From Mauremys mutica (taxonomy: Eukaryota; Chordata; Testudines; Geoemydidae): a stretch of DNA of 64,000 bases. Every line of letters begins with the position of its first letter. Within the stretch, counting starts at the first letter, position 1. This document shows positions 1 through 11,241 of the stretch, piece after piece. The notes beneath the pieces were generated by a model. The model worked only from the letters and a program-made list of their open reading frames with translations, searched no databases and was not told where the DNA came from. The position numbers were made by a program, and so were the translations under genes. The DNA is taken from contig NC_059077.1 of NCBI RefSeq assembly GCF_020497125.1, positions 21,212,840 to 21,276,839 of the forward strand. The letters run 5' to 3'.

Positions 1-73
1 GGAGGGTAGACTGCCTCCATTCCCGGCTAAACCCTGGGGATTATTTTGCCCCATAACCATGGGTTCGCCCTAG

Positions 74-2672
74 CTAAAGATCCAGCCGATGAGGAGGCCT
101 TCTGTCTCTAGGTGGATTACGGCGAACTACTGGTGTTATTGCACCCGAAAGCACTAGGGGCTCAGGGTCCGCAGCACGAACAGGTGAGGAGGTGGTATCA
201 GCTGGGCAAAGGGGTATCTCAGCCGCCGGCAGTAATGGAGGAGAACAGTCAGAAACAGGTGACTCGTGATTCGATCCCTCACCAGAAGAGGTGAAGTCAG
301 ACCCCTCAACTGCAGATGGGTCCTGAGGACTGTCATGACCTGGCAACAGCTGATCTACATGTCGCCGCCAGGTAAGATTCTCTGCAGTCCGGACTGTGTA
401 GGAAACAGGTCCTGTTTGAGTGATGACTGTGGCCGGAACCCATTTAGCTCTGGAAGTATAATTCCGAGCCAAAACTGGCTGTCCCGGGCTAAAGGTTCGG
501 TCTTTTGCCCTGGGTGCCCGTCTGATGACTTGATATTGCTGCTGATGTTGCACAATTTGTCGGGGTTCAGAAGGTTTCAGCAGATCAAAGCAAGTGCGCA
601 GCTGTCGTCCCATCATTAGAAAGGCCGGAGATGCATGGGTCGTAGCATGAGGTGTGTTTCTGTAGGAAAGTAAAAAGGTATCCAGACGCTTTTGAATGGA
701 GTGTTGTCCCCTTGCTGATTTCAAAGCGTTTTTCATTGTCTGCACAAATCTTTCAGCTAATCCGTTGGTGGACGGATGATATGGTGCTGACGTGATGTGG
801 TGTATCCCATTTGCTTTCATAAAATTTTGAAACTCCTGAGAAACGAACTGCGGTCCGTTGTCGCTCACAAGTTGTTCTGGCAGACCAAAACGACTAAAGA
901 GTCCTCGTAGTTTTTGGATAGTACTCTCTGCAGAAGTGGACTGCATTATAGAGACTTCTGGCCATTTAGAATGGGCATCTATTGCCACCAAGAACATGCT
1001 TCCTTCAAGGGGGCCAGCAAAGTCAACGTGAATACGTTGCCACGGGTTTTCAGGCCAGTCCCATGGGTGTAGGGGTGCCCACTGGGGTGCATTCCTCACA
1101 CCCTGACATGACATACAAGCTTTTGCCTTCTCTTCAATAGCGCTGTCCAGTCCAGGCCACCAAAAATAGCTTCGTGCAATTTCCTTCATGCGCACTATTC
1201 CACAGTGACCGGAATGTAGCTGTTCTAACATCTGTGATCTCAGTGGTGATGGAATAATGACACGTCTCCCCCACAACAAACAACCAGATTGGACCGATAA
1301 CTCCGTCCGCTTGGACATGTAGGGAACAAGGTCGGATGAGACCGGAGAGGTTTGTCGAGATGTTCCATGCATCACCAGGTCCATAACGTGGGACAATACT
1401 GGGTCAACGCGAGTTGCCTTCTTTATCTGAGTAGCAGTGATGGGTGTATTCTCTACCTGTTCAAAGTAGAAGATTTCCTTGTGGGCACTATCTTGGTGTT
1501 TGACCGGCAAAGGCAACCGTGAGAGGCCATCTGCATTGCCGTGTAGAGTGGATTTCCGATATTTGATTTCATATGTGTGTGCTGAAAGTAACAATGCCCA
1601 ACGTTGCATACGACTAGCAGCTAATGGGGGAATGCCTGTGTAAGGTCCAAAAATTGATGTCAGAGGTCGATGGTCTGTGAGAAGAGTAAATTTTCGCCCA
1701 AACAGGTACTGATGAAACTTCCGAATTCCAAAAACAATTCCTAATGCCTCACGTTCGATTTGGGCGTAGTTAGTTTCTGCTTTGCTTAGAGTGCGTGAAG
1801 CAAAAGCAATAGGTCTCTCTTCTCCTGAAGGCATAATATGTGACACGACTGCTCCCACTCCATAAGGGGAGGCATCGCAGGCCAATTGCAGTGGTAAGGA
1901 TGGATCAAAGTGCGTTAGAACTTCAGAATTTAGCAATGCATCCTTAGCTTTGTTAAACGCAACATCACAGGCTTCAGTCCACTTCCAGGCCTTGTTCTGC
2001 CCAAGGAGCTCATGAAGTGGTTTTAGCAGTGTGGCTAACTGTGAGATGAACTTTCCATAATAGTTCAGGAGTCCTAGAAATGAGCGCAGCTGGCTTACAT
2101 TTCGAGGTGGGGGAGCCTCCACAATAGCTTTAACTTTTGCAGGGGCCTTATGAAGACCTGCAGAATCAATGATGTGTCCCAAATATTCAACAGAGGGCTT
2201 GAAGAATTCACACTTGTCTTTGCGAACTCGTAGGCCATACTCTTCCAGTCTTTGTAGGGTAGCCTCTAAATTCTTTAAGTGATCCTCTTCATTTCTTCCA
2301 GTGACCAGAATATCATCCAGATAGCACTGAACTCCTGACAAGCCACACAAGATCTGGTCCATAGCCCTCTGGAACAGGGCAGGAGCAGATGTTATTCCGA
2401 AGGGTAGACGACAGTATCGATAAAGCCCCTTATGAGTCACAATAGTCAACAGCTCTTGGGACTTTTCATCGACGTGCATCTGTAAATATGCTTGACTCAG
2501 ATCAATCTTACTGAACTTTTGTCCCCCAGCCAGGCCTGCGAAGAGGTCATCGATGTGGGGAAGCGGGTATTGCTCTGCACACAACACTGGGTTGACAGTG
2601 ACTTTAAAATCACCGCAAATCCGGAGAGAGCCATCTTTCTTCACGATTGGAACGATAGGAGTGGCCCATTGG
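74..2672 (-). pseudogene. pol: gypsy pol: reverse transcriptase, RNase H, integrase
   Basis: This part of the polyprotein copies element RNA to DNA and inserts it. Visible motifs in order, numbered from the first Met at 2644: RT active site YLDDILVTG (about residue 110), RNase H with LACDASPYGVG and LLTDHRPLTS, an integrase zinc finger (HSGHCG.. to CMSCQ), then the integrase triad with HVDFAGPL, VSDNGPQFV and the Glu of NGLAERFVQ. A GPY/F-like module follows near TGPVSYTV. The frame is open to the TAG/TGA-type stop at 74 with no internal stop. Codons upstream of the first Met stay in frame (WATPIVPIV) up to the inserted repeat at 2673, so the N-terminal RT segment is separated from this part. 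It is called a pseudogene because of that break. There is no sign of host use. Confidence 0.9.
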
Positions 2673-2998
2673 TCTAAATAAAGACTGGGAATGGTTGGGT
2701 CATTACACCAATTGAATCTATTTCCCTATGTTAAGTTCTCCTCACACCTTCTATGGGCCATCTTAATTATCACTTCAAAAAGTTTTTTTTCCTCCTGCTA
2801 ACGATAGCTCATCTCAATTGATTAGACTCTGCCTGTTGGTATGCATACTTCCACCTTTTCATGTTCTCTGTATGTATAAATATCTCCTGTCTGTGTGTTC
2901 CATTCTATGCATCCGAAGAAGTGAGCTTTAGCTCACGAAAGCTCATGCTACAATAAATTTGTTAGTCTTTAAGGTGCCACAAGTACTCCTGTTTTTCT
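2673..2998 (+). mobile_element. Short interspersed repeat inserted in gypsy pol
   Basis: Here the gypsy RT reading is interrupted by unrelated sequence. The flanks are gypsy-like on both sides: an RT N-terminal VTHS..W on the right and WATPIV on the left. The end contains GAAGTGAGCTTTAGCTCACGA and an AATAAATTTGTTAGTC stretch that I recognise from memory as part of a high-copy turtle repeat; its class is not certain. Both borders carry similar CATGG/CAATGG bases, perhaps a worn target duplication. The insertion happens to keep the frame number the same on both sides, but the inserted sequence contains stops. Confidence 0.65.
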
Positions 2999-3907
2999 CC
3001 ATGAGCTATGGGTAACTGGTATTAGGACTCCATTGGTGACCAGGCGCTCCAGGTCTGCTTCAACTTTTGGCCTGATGGCATATGGCACAGTTCGGGCTTT
3101 CAGATATTTTGGTGGACTGCCAGGTTTAATGTTCAATGTCACAGTGATTCCCTTCATACTTCCCAAATCATCTCCAAAAACAGCAGCATGTTTCCTTAGT
3201 ATAGGGGTTAGACTGGTTTCTTCTTTAGTCATCCGGTGCACTTCTGCCCAGTTCAGTTGAATCTTCCCAAGCCAAGACCTACCCATTAAGGCTGGGTAGT
3301 TACCTCTCACCACAAACAGTGGCAATTTAGCCACCTGTCCATTGAGCTCCACCTTAACATCAATAGTGCCCAGCATAGGCACAGCTTCTCCCGTATACGT
3401 CTTTAGAACAGTTTGTGTTGCCTTAAGCGGAAGATGCTGTAGCTTTTCTTTATACACAGTCTCGGAGATCAGTGAGACGGCTGCACCGGTGTCCAGTTCC
3501 ATGCGTATACGTTTGCCATCCAATAACGGGGTTACCCAGTATTCATGTGAGCCCATTGCCAAAGACAAAACATGCAGTGGCACTTCCTCTTGCGATGAGG
3601 TGTCACCTTGATCATCCTGGGTCTGCTCTAGGGTATGCAGGGTTCCTCTTTTTGTCGGCCAGACCACAGGCCTCTTTTTCTTTTGTTTACAGGCACACTC
3701 AATGTGTCCCTTTTTGCCACAGTGTCGACACACCAGGTCCTTCCACCAGCATTCTGATGCCTGGTGACCCGGCTTACCACAGCAGTAACATTCTTGACTC
3801 TGCACAGTTTTGTGGGTCGGTTCTTGTGACACTTTTTGCACCCTTGGGGGGTGCACCGATGTATTGTGCCTCCCTTGTAGCCAGTTCCATGGAGACAGCA
3901 ATATCAA
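2999..3907 (-). pseudogene. gypsy nucleocapsid zinc knuckles, protease and RT N-terminus
   Basis: The frame begins with two CCHC zinc knuckles: C-x2-C-GKPGH-x4-C, then C-x2-C-GKKGH-x4-C. These bind element RNA. Further on comes an aspartic protease with the DTG catalytic motif (ELDTGAAVSLIS) and the second conserved block with ALMGRSWL. The frame then enters the RT N-terminus (LKARTVPYA.., LIPVTHS) and is cut by the inserted repeat. It lies in the +1 frame relative to gag and overlaps it by about 130 nt, so the knuckles are not in the gag frame here. It is either a programmed frameshift or a one-base indel. Confidence 0.85.
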
Positions 3908-4376
3908 CAGCCTTCTGTAAGGTAAGCTGAGCCTCTGTCAGTAGGCGCTTCCGTATAGCTTCACTGTACAGGCCACACACTAACCTGTCACGCAGGGCAT
4001 CATGTAACATTTCTTTAAATTCACAGTGTTCTGCTAGCTTTTTTAAAATGGCTACAAATTGTACAACTGTTTCATCTTCCTTTTGGTCTCTTTTGTGGAA
4101 CCTATATCTTTCAGCAATTACCAGTGGTTTTGGGGAGAAATGAGACCCCAGGATTTCCACAATGTCACTGTAAGATTTAGTCTCAGGCTTAACAGGGTGT
4201 AGTAAGCTGCGTAGCAGAGAGTAGGTTTTAGCCCCTACAACAGTTAAGAATATTGGCACCTTCTTCGCTTCTGTAATGTCATTTGCAATACCAAAAAGCT
4301 CAAAACGCTCAGTATACACATGCCACTGCTCTGTATTCTCATCAAAAGGCTCCAGGGGCCTGGTCAGAGTAGCCAT
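3774..4376 (-). pseudogene. gag: gypsy gag (capsid-like) fragment
   Basis: This is a capsid-type Gag. It opens MATLTRPLEPFDENTEQW and has the helical pattern of the gypsy retrotransposon Gag family, with SYSDIVEILGSHFSPKPLVIAERYRF and LRDRLVCGLYSE-type segments. I chose the Met at 4376 because homologous Gags open with a short lead before the EQWxxYxERF block; an upstream in-frame Met exists at 4412. The frame ends at 3774 before the zinc knuckles, which continue in the +1 frame. The protein is about 200 residues, short for a complete Gag with nucleocapsid, which fits truncation by a frame change. Confidence 0.8.
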
Positions 4377-4484
4377 GATTTTTAGTTTCACTTTCACAGT
4401 CAGTGCAAACAAGCAGCTTTTTTGTTTGTTTGTTCTTTACCTTAACTTCTACTTCCTTCTGTTACTGGAGCAGCACCGGAATCT

Positions 4485-4498
4485 CACCCTCGTCGCCA
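4485..4498 (-). other. Probable primer-binding site of the gypsy element
   Basis: Directly inside the inferred LTR end (CA at 4501-4500, then one C) the minus strand reads TGGCGACGAGGGTG. This start with TGG and its place between LTR and gag are those expected for a tRNA primer site. I cannot name the tRNA with confidence. Confidence 0.6.
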
Positions 4499-4499
4499 G

Positions 4500-4850
4500 T
4501 GTTATATCCTTGGGGCAGCCGGTGTAGGAAGCAATCACTTGAGGCCAGAGAGCAGGCAGCTAACCAAAACCTCCATTTTATTTACATATATACAGAGAGC
4601 TCCTCAGCCGGTTGAAACCGGTTGAGCTAACCCATAATAATCTAACTCAGTTGCCATAGCAACAAAACCATGACAACCAAATACACAACAGGAAAAGCCT
4701 GTTAGGTCCATTACTCTAGCTATATAAGTAAGAAAGTTGACAGTCAAGGAGAGTGAAAACACAGTGCCTTCTTCCGAGCTTCCTGCCCTCAAACCCCATG
4801 GATCCGTAGCCTCACCCCAATAAGACTAACCCCAAACATTCCCTTTTACA
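4500..4850 (-). repeat. Probable 5' LTR of the gypsy element
   Basis: On the minus strand the segment begins TGTAAAAGGGAATG and ends in TATAACA next to the primer-binding site, so it has TG..CA ends and is about 351 bp. It contains a TATA-like CTTATATAGC and an AAATAAAATGG polyadenylation-like signal in the right order for an LTR promoter and end site. The outer border is inferred from the TG alone, since the partner LTR is not in the window. Confidence 0.65.
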
Positions 4851-6710
4851 CAGCTGATAAGGAGGGATTATACTATAGCAGGACAGAATCAGTGGCTGGA
4901 GGTCAGGGAGCTGAGAGATTCCAGCCAAACTGAGGATCCTTCCAGGCAAAGGATAAGGTAGACTAGCGGGGCTGGGGACACTTGCACGGCGACTGTGTGT
5001 GCTGACCCTCTCCTCTGGATGGAGGATTGTGGCTAGAGCCTGTCAAGCCAGATCCTGACAATGAATTCATGTATACTGAGAAAGAAAATAGAAATGGGGG
5101 GAAGAGAGAGAGAGCAATGGACTCTCGTCATACAATGTGCATTATTGTTGCTTCTGCTGAACTATTGAGCCAGTGCTGTGGATGTGAGCTCTTCTGAGTG
5201 GCTGAAATAGACAATGGAACATCCTTTGTGCACAGTCAAAAATCTACAGATTAGCACCCCCGTCACCCCCGGTTAGGTCTGATGCCAGCTGCCAGGCACA
5301 GATGTTGATTGCACTGTAGTTTATTATTCACAGCTCCTGATTAGACATGCCCCCCTTAAAAAATATCTTCAGTCCCAAGATACATGAACAGTAAAAAATA
5401 TCTTGCTGGAGTGAAATATCATTTCCTCCCCTGCCCACCCATCCAGCAAATCATGGCACCGATTTACAGCCACAGTGAGCCCAATCTAAAACCAGCGGAA
5501 GGGAAGTTTTCTTTCTAGTTATCGTCTTTCTAATTGGGGAACCCAATTCCAAACCAGTCTGTTCCACTGAAATGGATTTATGAGTCTCTTTCTGTGCCAA
5601 AGCACAAGTTGTACCTTTGTTTGGTTTTTTTTTTAAAAGGACATTATTACATAAAACCCAAATGTAACACTTCATTTGTCACATGTCTTTAATTTCCTGC
5701 CTGTCCCCAACGTTTAAATCAGTTCTTGTGATACCATCTGGATTTCCAAAACTGTGCTCCCCAAGGTAACATGAGATGTGGCAGCACATGACCAAGTTTT
5801 TCGTTTTCTCTGGGAATGTGTTTTTGGTCTTTTGAAAATTTTGATGCTGTGTATCAGGAGGATAAAGAATTGCTCTTGATTTTATTACCTCTTTCTTGAC
5901 AAGTCTCTGATCAGATACAGGCTATATTCCTTTCCAGATGACACCTAGCTCACAAAACCAGAAACCAAAACAGTAACATACAGGATACTACCCATGATCA
6001 CACTCCATAAGCAAGTCAACATGCACAAGATAAATTTGATGAATGTGTGAAACACGCTATAAAGTGCATAGTGTTACCTTATGGGAAATATGATAGAACT
6101 GTACATTAAAGCAAGACAGATCAGAAATCAAAAGCATTTTCTAGTTTCTCCTAAAAATTCTCACAGTTGCTACCACCAGTAAGCTTCATTAGTGGTACCT
6201 ACAATGAAAATGGTAGTGTAGGTGTGTCCGCCTGTATTTTAGCCACCAAAGCCTGGATGCACAAAAGGAATTAGGTGTTTGTGACACTGCACATCACTGC
6301 ATCTCACTTTTAGACATATAGAAAATCACTGCAATACAAAGGGTGAGTTAGGCGCCTAGGTTTCTCTATAATGACTGGGGAGAGATAGGTGCTTTAAATT
6401 GTGATTCACAAAAGCCAGCACATTAGGCAGGGACCTGCCTAAGCTAGGTAATGGGAGATGCTAACCAGAGGGGTGTGCTAAGACCCACCTCTGTCACAGA
6501 ACTAGGTGCCTTACTCCAGGTCATGGGTGGCGGAAGAACATGCCCTTAGGGGAGGCTAGCCCCCGGTCCCTCCCCCTCTTCCCTGCCTCTTCTACCCTCC
6601 CTCCCCTGCCGGAGCCCAGAGCACATTGCCCCCCCCCCCACGCGACCCCAGGCGAAGGGCACAAGGGAAGTTAAAATGAAAGCCTTAGTTAATACTTTAC
6701 ATTTCAACAT
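4851..6710. other. Intergenic stretch, no gene seen
   Basis: No open frame here resembles a known protein and no RNA gene is visible. The part around 6230-6480 has TTAGGCGCCTAGG-like words that recur at 9700-9850 and look like a worn reptilian repeat. A run of C lies near 6631. Confidence 0.6.
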
Positions 6711-7338
6711 AAGAACATAAGAATGGCCATACTGTGTCAGACCAAAGGTCCATCCAGCCCAGTATCCTGTCCACCGACAGTGGCCCATGCCCGGTGCCCC
6801 AGAGAGAGTGAACCTAACAGGCAATGATCAAGTGATCTCTCGCCCACCGTCCATCACCACCCTCTGACAAACAGAGGATAGGGACACATTTCCTTATCCA
6901 TCCTGTCTAATAGCCACTAATGGACTTAACCTCAGTGAATTTATGCAGTTCTCTTTTAAACCCTGTTATAGTCCTAGCCTTCACAACCTCCTCAGGGAAG
7001 GAGTTCCACAAGTTGACTGTGCGCTGTGTGAAGAAGAACTTCTTTTTATTTGTTTTAAACCTGCTGCCCATTAATTTCATTTGGTGGCCCCTAGTTCTTA
7101 TATTATAGGAACAAGTAAATAACTTTTCCTTATTCACTTTCTCCACATCACTCCTGATTTTATATACCTCGATCATATCCCCCCTTAGTCTCCTCTTTTC
7201 CAAGCTGAAGAGTCCTAGCCTCTTTAATCTGTCCTCATATGGGACCCGTTCCAAACCACTAATCATTTTAGTTGCCCTTCTCTGAACCTTTTGTAATGCC
7301 AGTATATCTTTTTTGAGATGAGGAGTCCACATCTGTAG
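6711..7338 (-). mobile_element. CR1 LINE 3' end
   Basis: The minus strand encodes the C-terminal tail of a CR1 ORF2: LQKVQRRATKMISGLERVP, YEDRLKRLGLFSLEKRR, and the NLWNSFPEEVV block. A 3' UTR follows, ending near 6711 with the TAAGAACATAAGAATGGCC sequence typical of this CR1 group. The coding frame is open over about 150 codons. It is the 3' portion of an element whose middle lies inverted next door. Confidence 0.9.
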
Positions 7339-8968
7339 CCAGGAAGGACAGAAGAGGTTGTGTGGGGCAGGGAGTGGCACTATATGTGAAAGAAAATGTA
7401 GACTTAAATGAAGTAAAAATCTTGAGTGAATCCACATGTTCCATAGAATCTCTAATAAGAATATAACATTAGGGATCTATTATCGACCACCTGACCAGGA
7501 CAGTGATAGTGATGATGAAATGCTAAGGGAGATTAGAGAGGCTATCAAAATGAAGAACTCAATAATAGTGGGGGATTTCAATTATCCTCGTATTGATTGG
7601 GAACATGTCACCTCAGGACGAAATGCAGAGACAACATTTCTCGATACTTTAAATGACTCCCAAAAGGGGAGAGGCAATTCTCGATTTAGTCCTGAGTGGA
7701 GTGCAGGATCTGGTCCAAAAGGTAACTATAACAGGACCGCTTGGAAATAGTGACCATAATATAATAACTTTTAACATTCCTGTGGTGGGAAGAACACCTC
7801 AACAGCCCAACACTGTGGCATTTAATTTCAGAAAGGGGAACTATGCAAAAATGAGGGGGTTAGTTAAACAGAAATTAAAAGGTACAGTGACTAGAATGAA
7901 ATCCCTGCAAGCTGCATGGACACTTTTCAAAGACACCATAATAGAGGCCCAACTTAAATGTATACCCCAAATTAAAAAAACACAGTAAAACACAGTAAAA
8001 GAACTAAAAAAGAGCCATCATGGCTTAACAACCATGTAAAAGAAGCAGCGAGAGATTAAAAAGGCATCTTTTAAAAAGTGGAAGTCAAATCCTAGTGAGG
8101 TAAATAGAAAGGCGCATAAACTCTGCCAAATTAAGTGTAAAAATGTAATAAGAAAAGCCAAAAAGGAGTTTGAAGAACAGCTAGCCAAAACTCAAAAGTT
8201 AATAATTTTTTTTAAGTACATCAGAAGCAGGAAGCCTGCTAAACAACCAGTGGGGACCCTGGAAGATCGAGATACAAAAGGAGCACTTAAAGACGATAAA
8301 GTCATTGCTTCAGTCTTCACGGCGGAGGATGTTAGGGAGATTCCCAAACCTGAGCTGTCTTCTGTAGGTGACAAATCTGAGGAATTTTCACATATTGAGG
8401 TGTCACTAGAGGAGGATTTGGAATTAATTGATAAACTTAACAGTAAGAAGTCACCGGGACCAGATGGCATTCACCCAAGAGTTCTGAAAGAACTCAAATG
8501 TGAAATTACAGAACTACTAACTATGGTTTGTAACCTGTCCTTTAAATCAGCTTCTGTACCCAATGAAGATAGCTAATATAATGCCAATATTTAAAAAGGA
8601 CTCTAGAGGTGATCTCGGCAATTACAGGCTGGTAAGTCTAACGTCAGTACCGGGCAAATTAGTTGAAAAAAATAGTAAAGAATAAAATCATCAAACACAT
8701 AGAAGAACATAAATTGTTGGGCAAAAGTCAACATGGTGTCTGTAAAGGGAAATCATGTCTTACTAATCTATTTGAGTTCTTTGAAGGGGTCAACAAATAT
8801 GTGGACAAGGGGGATCCAGTGGACATAGTGTACTTGGATTTCCAGAAAGCCTTTGACAAGGTCCCTCACCAAAGGCTCTTATGTAAATTAAGTTGTCATG
8901 AGATAAGCAGGAAGATCCTTTCATGGATTGAGAACTGCTTAAAAGACAGGGAACAAAGGGTAGAGGGA
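7339..8968 (+). mobile_element. CR1 LINE middle part (endonuclease to RT), inverted
   Basis: The plus strand carries CR1 ORF2 from the middle of the endonuclease to the RT palm. Visible blocks are GVALYVKENV, GIYYRPPDQD, IIVGDFNYPRIDW, SDHNIITFNI (endonuclease), then KKSPGPDGIHPRVLKEL, YRLVSLTSV and VDIVYLDFQKAFDKVPH (RT). Several frame breaks occur, for example near 7740, 7985 and 8575. Orientation is opposite to the CR1 pieces on both sides, and the coding order fits between those two pieces. Confidence 0.9.
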
Positions 8969-8984
8969 TAACTAGTGGATATTT

Positions 8985-9300
8985 TGTTCCTCAGAATGAT
9001 TATGTCCCATTGATTGTCCTCACTCCACCAGGTTTCTGTGATGCCTATTATATCAATATCCTCCTTTAACATGAGGCACTCTAGTTCACCCATCTTATTA
9101 TTTAGACTTCTAGCATCTGTGTACAAGCACTTTAAAAACTTGTCACTGTTTATTTGTCCGCCCTTTTCTGATGTGGTGGATTCTTTTTTATGAAAATGTT
9201 TCTCATCTGATCTGGCCCCTACTTTATCCTCTTCCCCTGACTAAAACCTTGAGAATTTCTATCAATAGACTCTCCTCAAAGAGAAGTCTCTGTCTGATCC
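8985..9300 (-). mobile_element. CR1 LINE 5' part (endonuclease N-terminus)
   Basis: On the minus strand the frame reads YTDARSLNNKMGELECLML, EDIDIIGITETWW and EDNQWDI, the start of the CR1 endonuclease with its catalytic Glu in the TETWW block. Sequence above about 9130 matches CR1 5' leader by style only. It ends where the inverted middle piece begins. Confidence 0.8.
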
Positions 9301-10162
9301 ACGTGCTGTAACTGTTTTTCCCTTCTTTTCTGTAGCTTTAATAAATTGTCAAAGGATTTTAATGGTGTGTTTGCCATGGTATTAAGCAGGCTGAGGCCTC
9401 TGTATATCAAACCCCAAACCTTGTTTGAATTTTTTTATTGCTGGAGAGCGGCTGGGTTATGTTAACACCTTTAGCCCATATATTCCATCTAAATTAATAC
9501 AACAGTCCCTTAACCACTGGGCTAAAAGTTATGAGTGAGCCCCTGCCCGTTCAGGCTCAGAGGGCCCCTACCCAACTGGGCCCTACATGCGACTGAGGCA
9601 GCCAAACACCTCTCTTCCTCTGTGAATTGCTCTGGAGCTTAGGTGGGAGACAGGTTCTTCAGATGCCTAGAGGAAGTCAGCAGTGCTTATGCCCAGAGGC
9701 CAAAACATAGACACCTAGGGAATTTTTACTGCAAAAATTTAGGCTCCGAGTGAGTTTAGGCTCCTATGGGGTTTAGTGGGAATTTTGCATTTCACAACGA
9801 TGATGGAACTGGGATTTAGGTGCCTAAATTCTTCCATGTATCCAGGCCTGAGTTGTCTAGATCTGCTGTAGATGACAGGATGTTAAGGCAGCGCTGACTG
9901 GTCTATTATTATGTGCATTGTGGTAGCACCTAGGAGCCCTAGACATGAACCAGGACCCAGTTGTGCTAGGCACTATACAAACACAGACCAAAAAGGCCCC
10001 TGAGTTTACACTCCACACAAACGGTCCCACTGTTGCCACCATTGGTGGAGTTGAAACAGTGAAAGTGATGGTAGGAATTGTCACATCTAGTGTTGACACA
10101 GACAATGAGGGGATGTGAGATCCAATTCGGTGAGGTGCCGAGTGCCTAACAGCAGTGAGGGC
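9301..10162. repeat. Intergenic with an old interspersed repeat at about 9895-10010
   Basis: Around 9910-9985 the sequence has CACCTAGGAGCCC, GACCAGGACC and CTATACAAACACAGACC-like words. A second copy of this family, with CACTGTACAAACACAG, lies at 50590-50710. It is an ancient amniote repeat whose class I do not fix. TTTAGGCTCC words at 9735-9830 are further worn repeat. No gene is seen. Confidence 0.55.
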
Positions 10163-10673
10163 TTAAGTTCCCTCTAAGCTGCACGGCCACACAGCAGGCT
10201 TTCAAGGGCCATGCAGGCCAGGAGAGGTACCCTTCCCCCAGCCCATTCCACCCCCGCTGGAGCTGCTGCAGCCATGGAGAGGCACCCCTCCTCAGCCCAG
10301 CCCAGCCCAGCCAGAGCTGCTGTGGTCATGGAGAGACAGGCACCCCTCCCCTGGTCCAGCCCTGCCAGAGCGGCCATGGAGAGGTGCCTCTCTCCACAGC
10401 CCCAAGCTGCTGTGGTGAGAGAGGGCTGGGGGGAGGCCTCTCTCCCTGCTTCAGCCCCAGGGCAGCCTACACCCCAAACCCATCATTCCCAGACCCATCC
10501 CAGAGCCTGCACCCCCAGCCAGAGCCCTCACTCCCCTGTACTCCAACCCTCTGCCCCAGCCTGAGCCCCCCACATACTCTGAACCCCTCATCCCTACCCC
10601 ACATCACCTCCATATTGGTGCACATAACAAAATTCATTCCACACATGGACATAAAAAATTAGAGGTAACACTG
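10163..10673. mobile_element. Nonautonomous hAT-type element with 8-bp target duplication
   Basis: The element is flanked by perfect 8-bp direct repeats, GTGAGGGC, at 10155-10162 and 10674-10681. Its ends are inverted: TTCCCTCTAA near the left, TTAGAGGTAACACTG at the right. An 8-bp duplication with such ends fits the hAT superfamily. The C-rich interior contains several ATGGAGAGG-type words, and its open frames are repeat sequence rather than genes. Confidence 0.8.
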
Positions 10674-10824
10674 GTGAGGGCCATGGTTGCTGAAAGGCTC
10701 AGTATCTCACAGGAAAGTCTCACCACCTTGCAGGATCCAATCCATTTTGAATGCAAAGAAAGAACATAAATGCAGATTCAAAACAAAGAAGGGACATTAG
10801 GATACTGCTGAGAGATTTTGTGGT

Positions 10825-10920
10825 CTCCTTCCTGGAGCAGGGATTTGAACAGGGTCCAGCCACCTCTCAGGTGAGTGCCCTAACCATTAAGCAAGGGGAT
10901 AGTCTGCTATGGGGTTCCCT
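10825..10920 (-). repeat. tRNA-derived SINE-like fragment
   Basis: The plus strand reads GGATTTGAACAGGGTCC and then GTGCCCTAACCATTAAGC, the antisense of a tRNA B box followed by an A-box-like segment. No cloverleaf with a complete acceptor is visible, so this is a SINE or tRNA pseudogene remnant rather than a tRNA gene. Confidence 0.5.
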
Positions 10921-11241
10921 CAGTGTCTCCTATTAAAGTTGTTAAATAGCATTTGAGCCAGTGATAGAGTGTGAAAGACTCTATAAGAGTTGTTTTGTGG
11001 CATTAGATGGATTCCGAGCATGCCTACCGGCTCAGGCCCCACACTTGAGTTAAGCGGCCAAACTCCTATCTTTCCACAGTGCATGGATCACAAGCGGAGG
11101 CAGGTCCCTTCCTGCAGCCCAGAGTTAGGCACCTATCTCCAGGAGAGGGGCAACCCCCCACACCTCGCGTCAGCATCTTCCATTGGCTACCTTAGGTGGC
11201 TCCCCACCCAGCATGCTGGTTTTGTGGCTCACAGGCTAAGG

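Larger units (their letters stand above)
1..4850 (-). mobile_element. Ty3/gypsy LTR retrotransposon, 3' end outside window
   Basis: Read on the minus strand this is a Metaviridae-type element in the order 5' LTR (4850-4500), primer-binding site, gag, zinc knuckles, protease, reverse transcriptase, RNase H, integrase. Integrase lies after RNase H, the gypsy order rather than copia. The 3' LTR is not seen, so the element must run off the left edge; positions 1-73 hold only the stretch after the pol stop. Two defects show: a frame change between gag and protease, and a roughly 326-bp insertion inside RT. The pol part after the insertion is an uninterrupted 856-codon frame, which suggests a fairly young copy. 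Confidence 0.9.

Noticed and set aside
266..619. Plus-strand ORF of 117 codons
   Set aside because: Antisense shadow of the gypsy integrase C-terminus.
10825..10920. Possible tRNA gene
   Set aside because: Only antisense A- and B-box-like words are seen; no full cloverleaf, no intact acceptor pairing.
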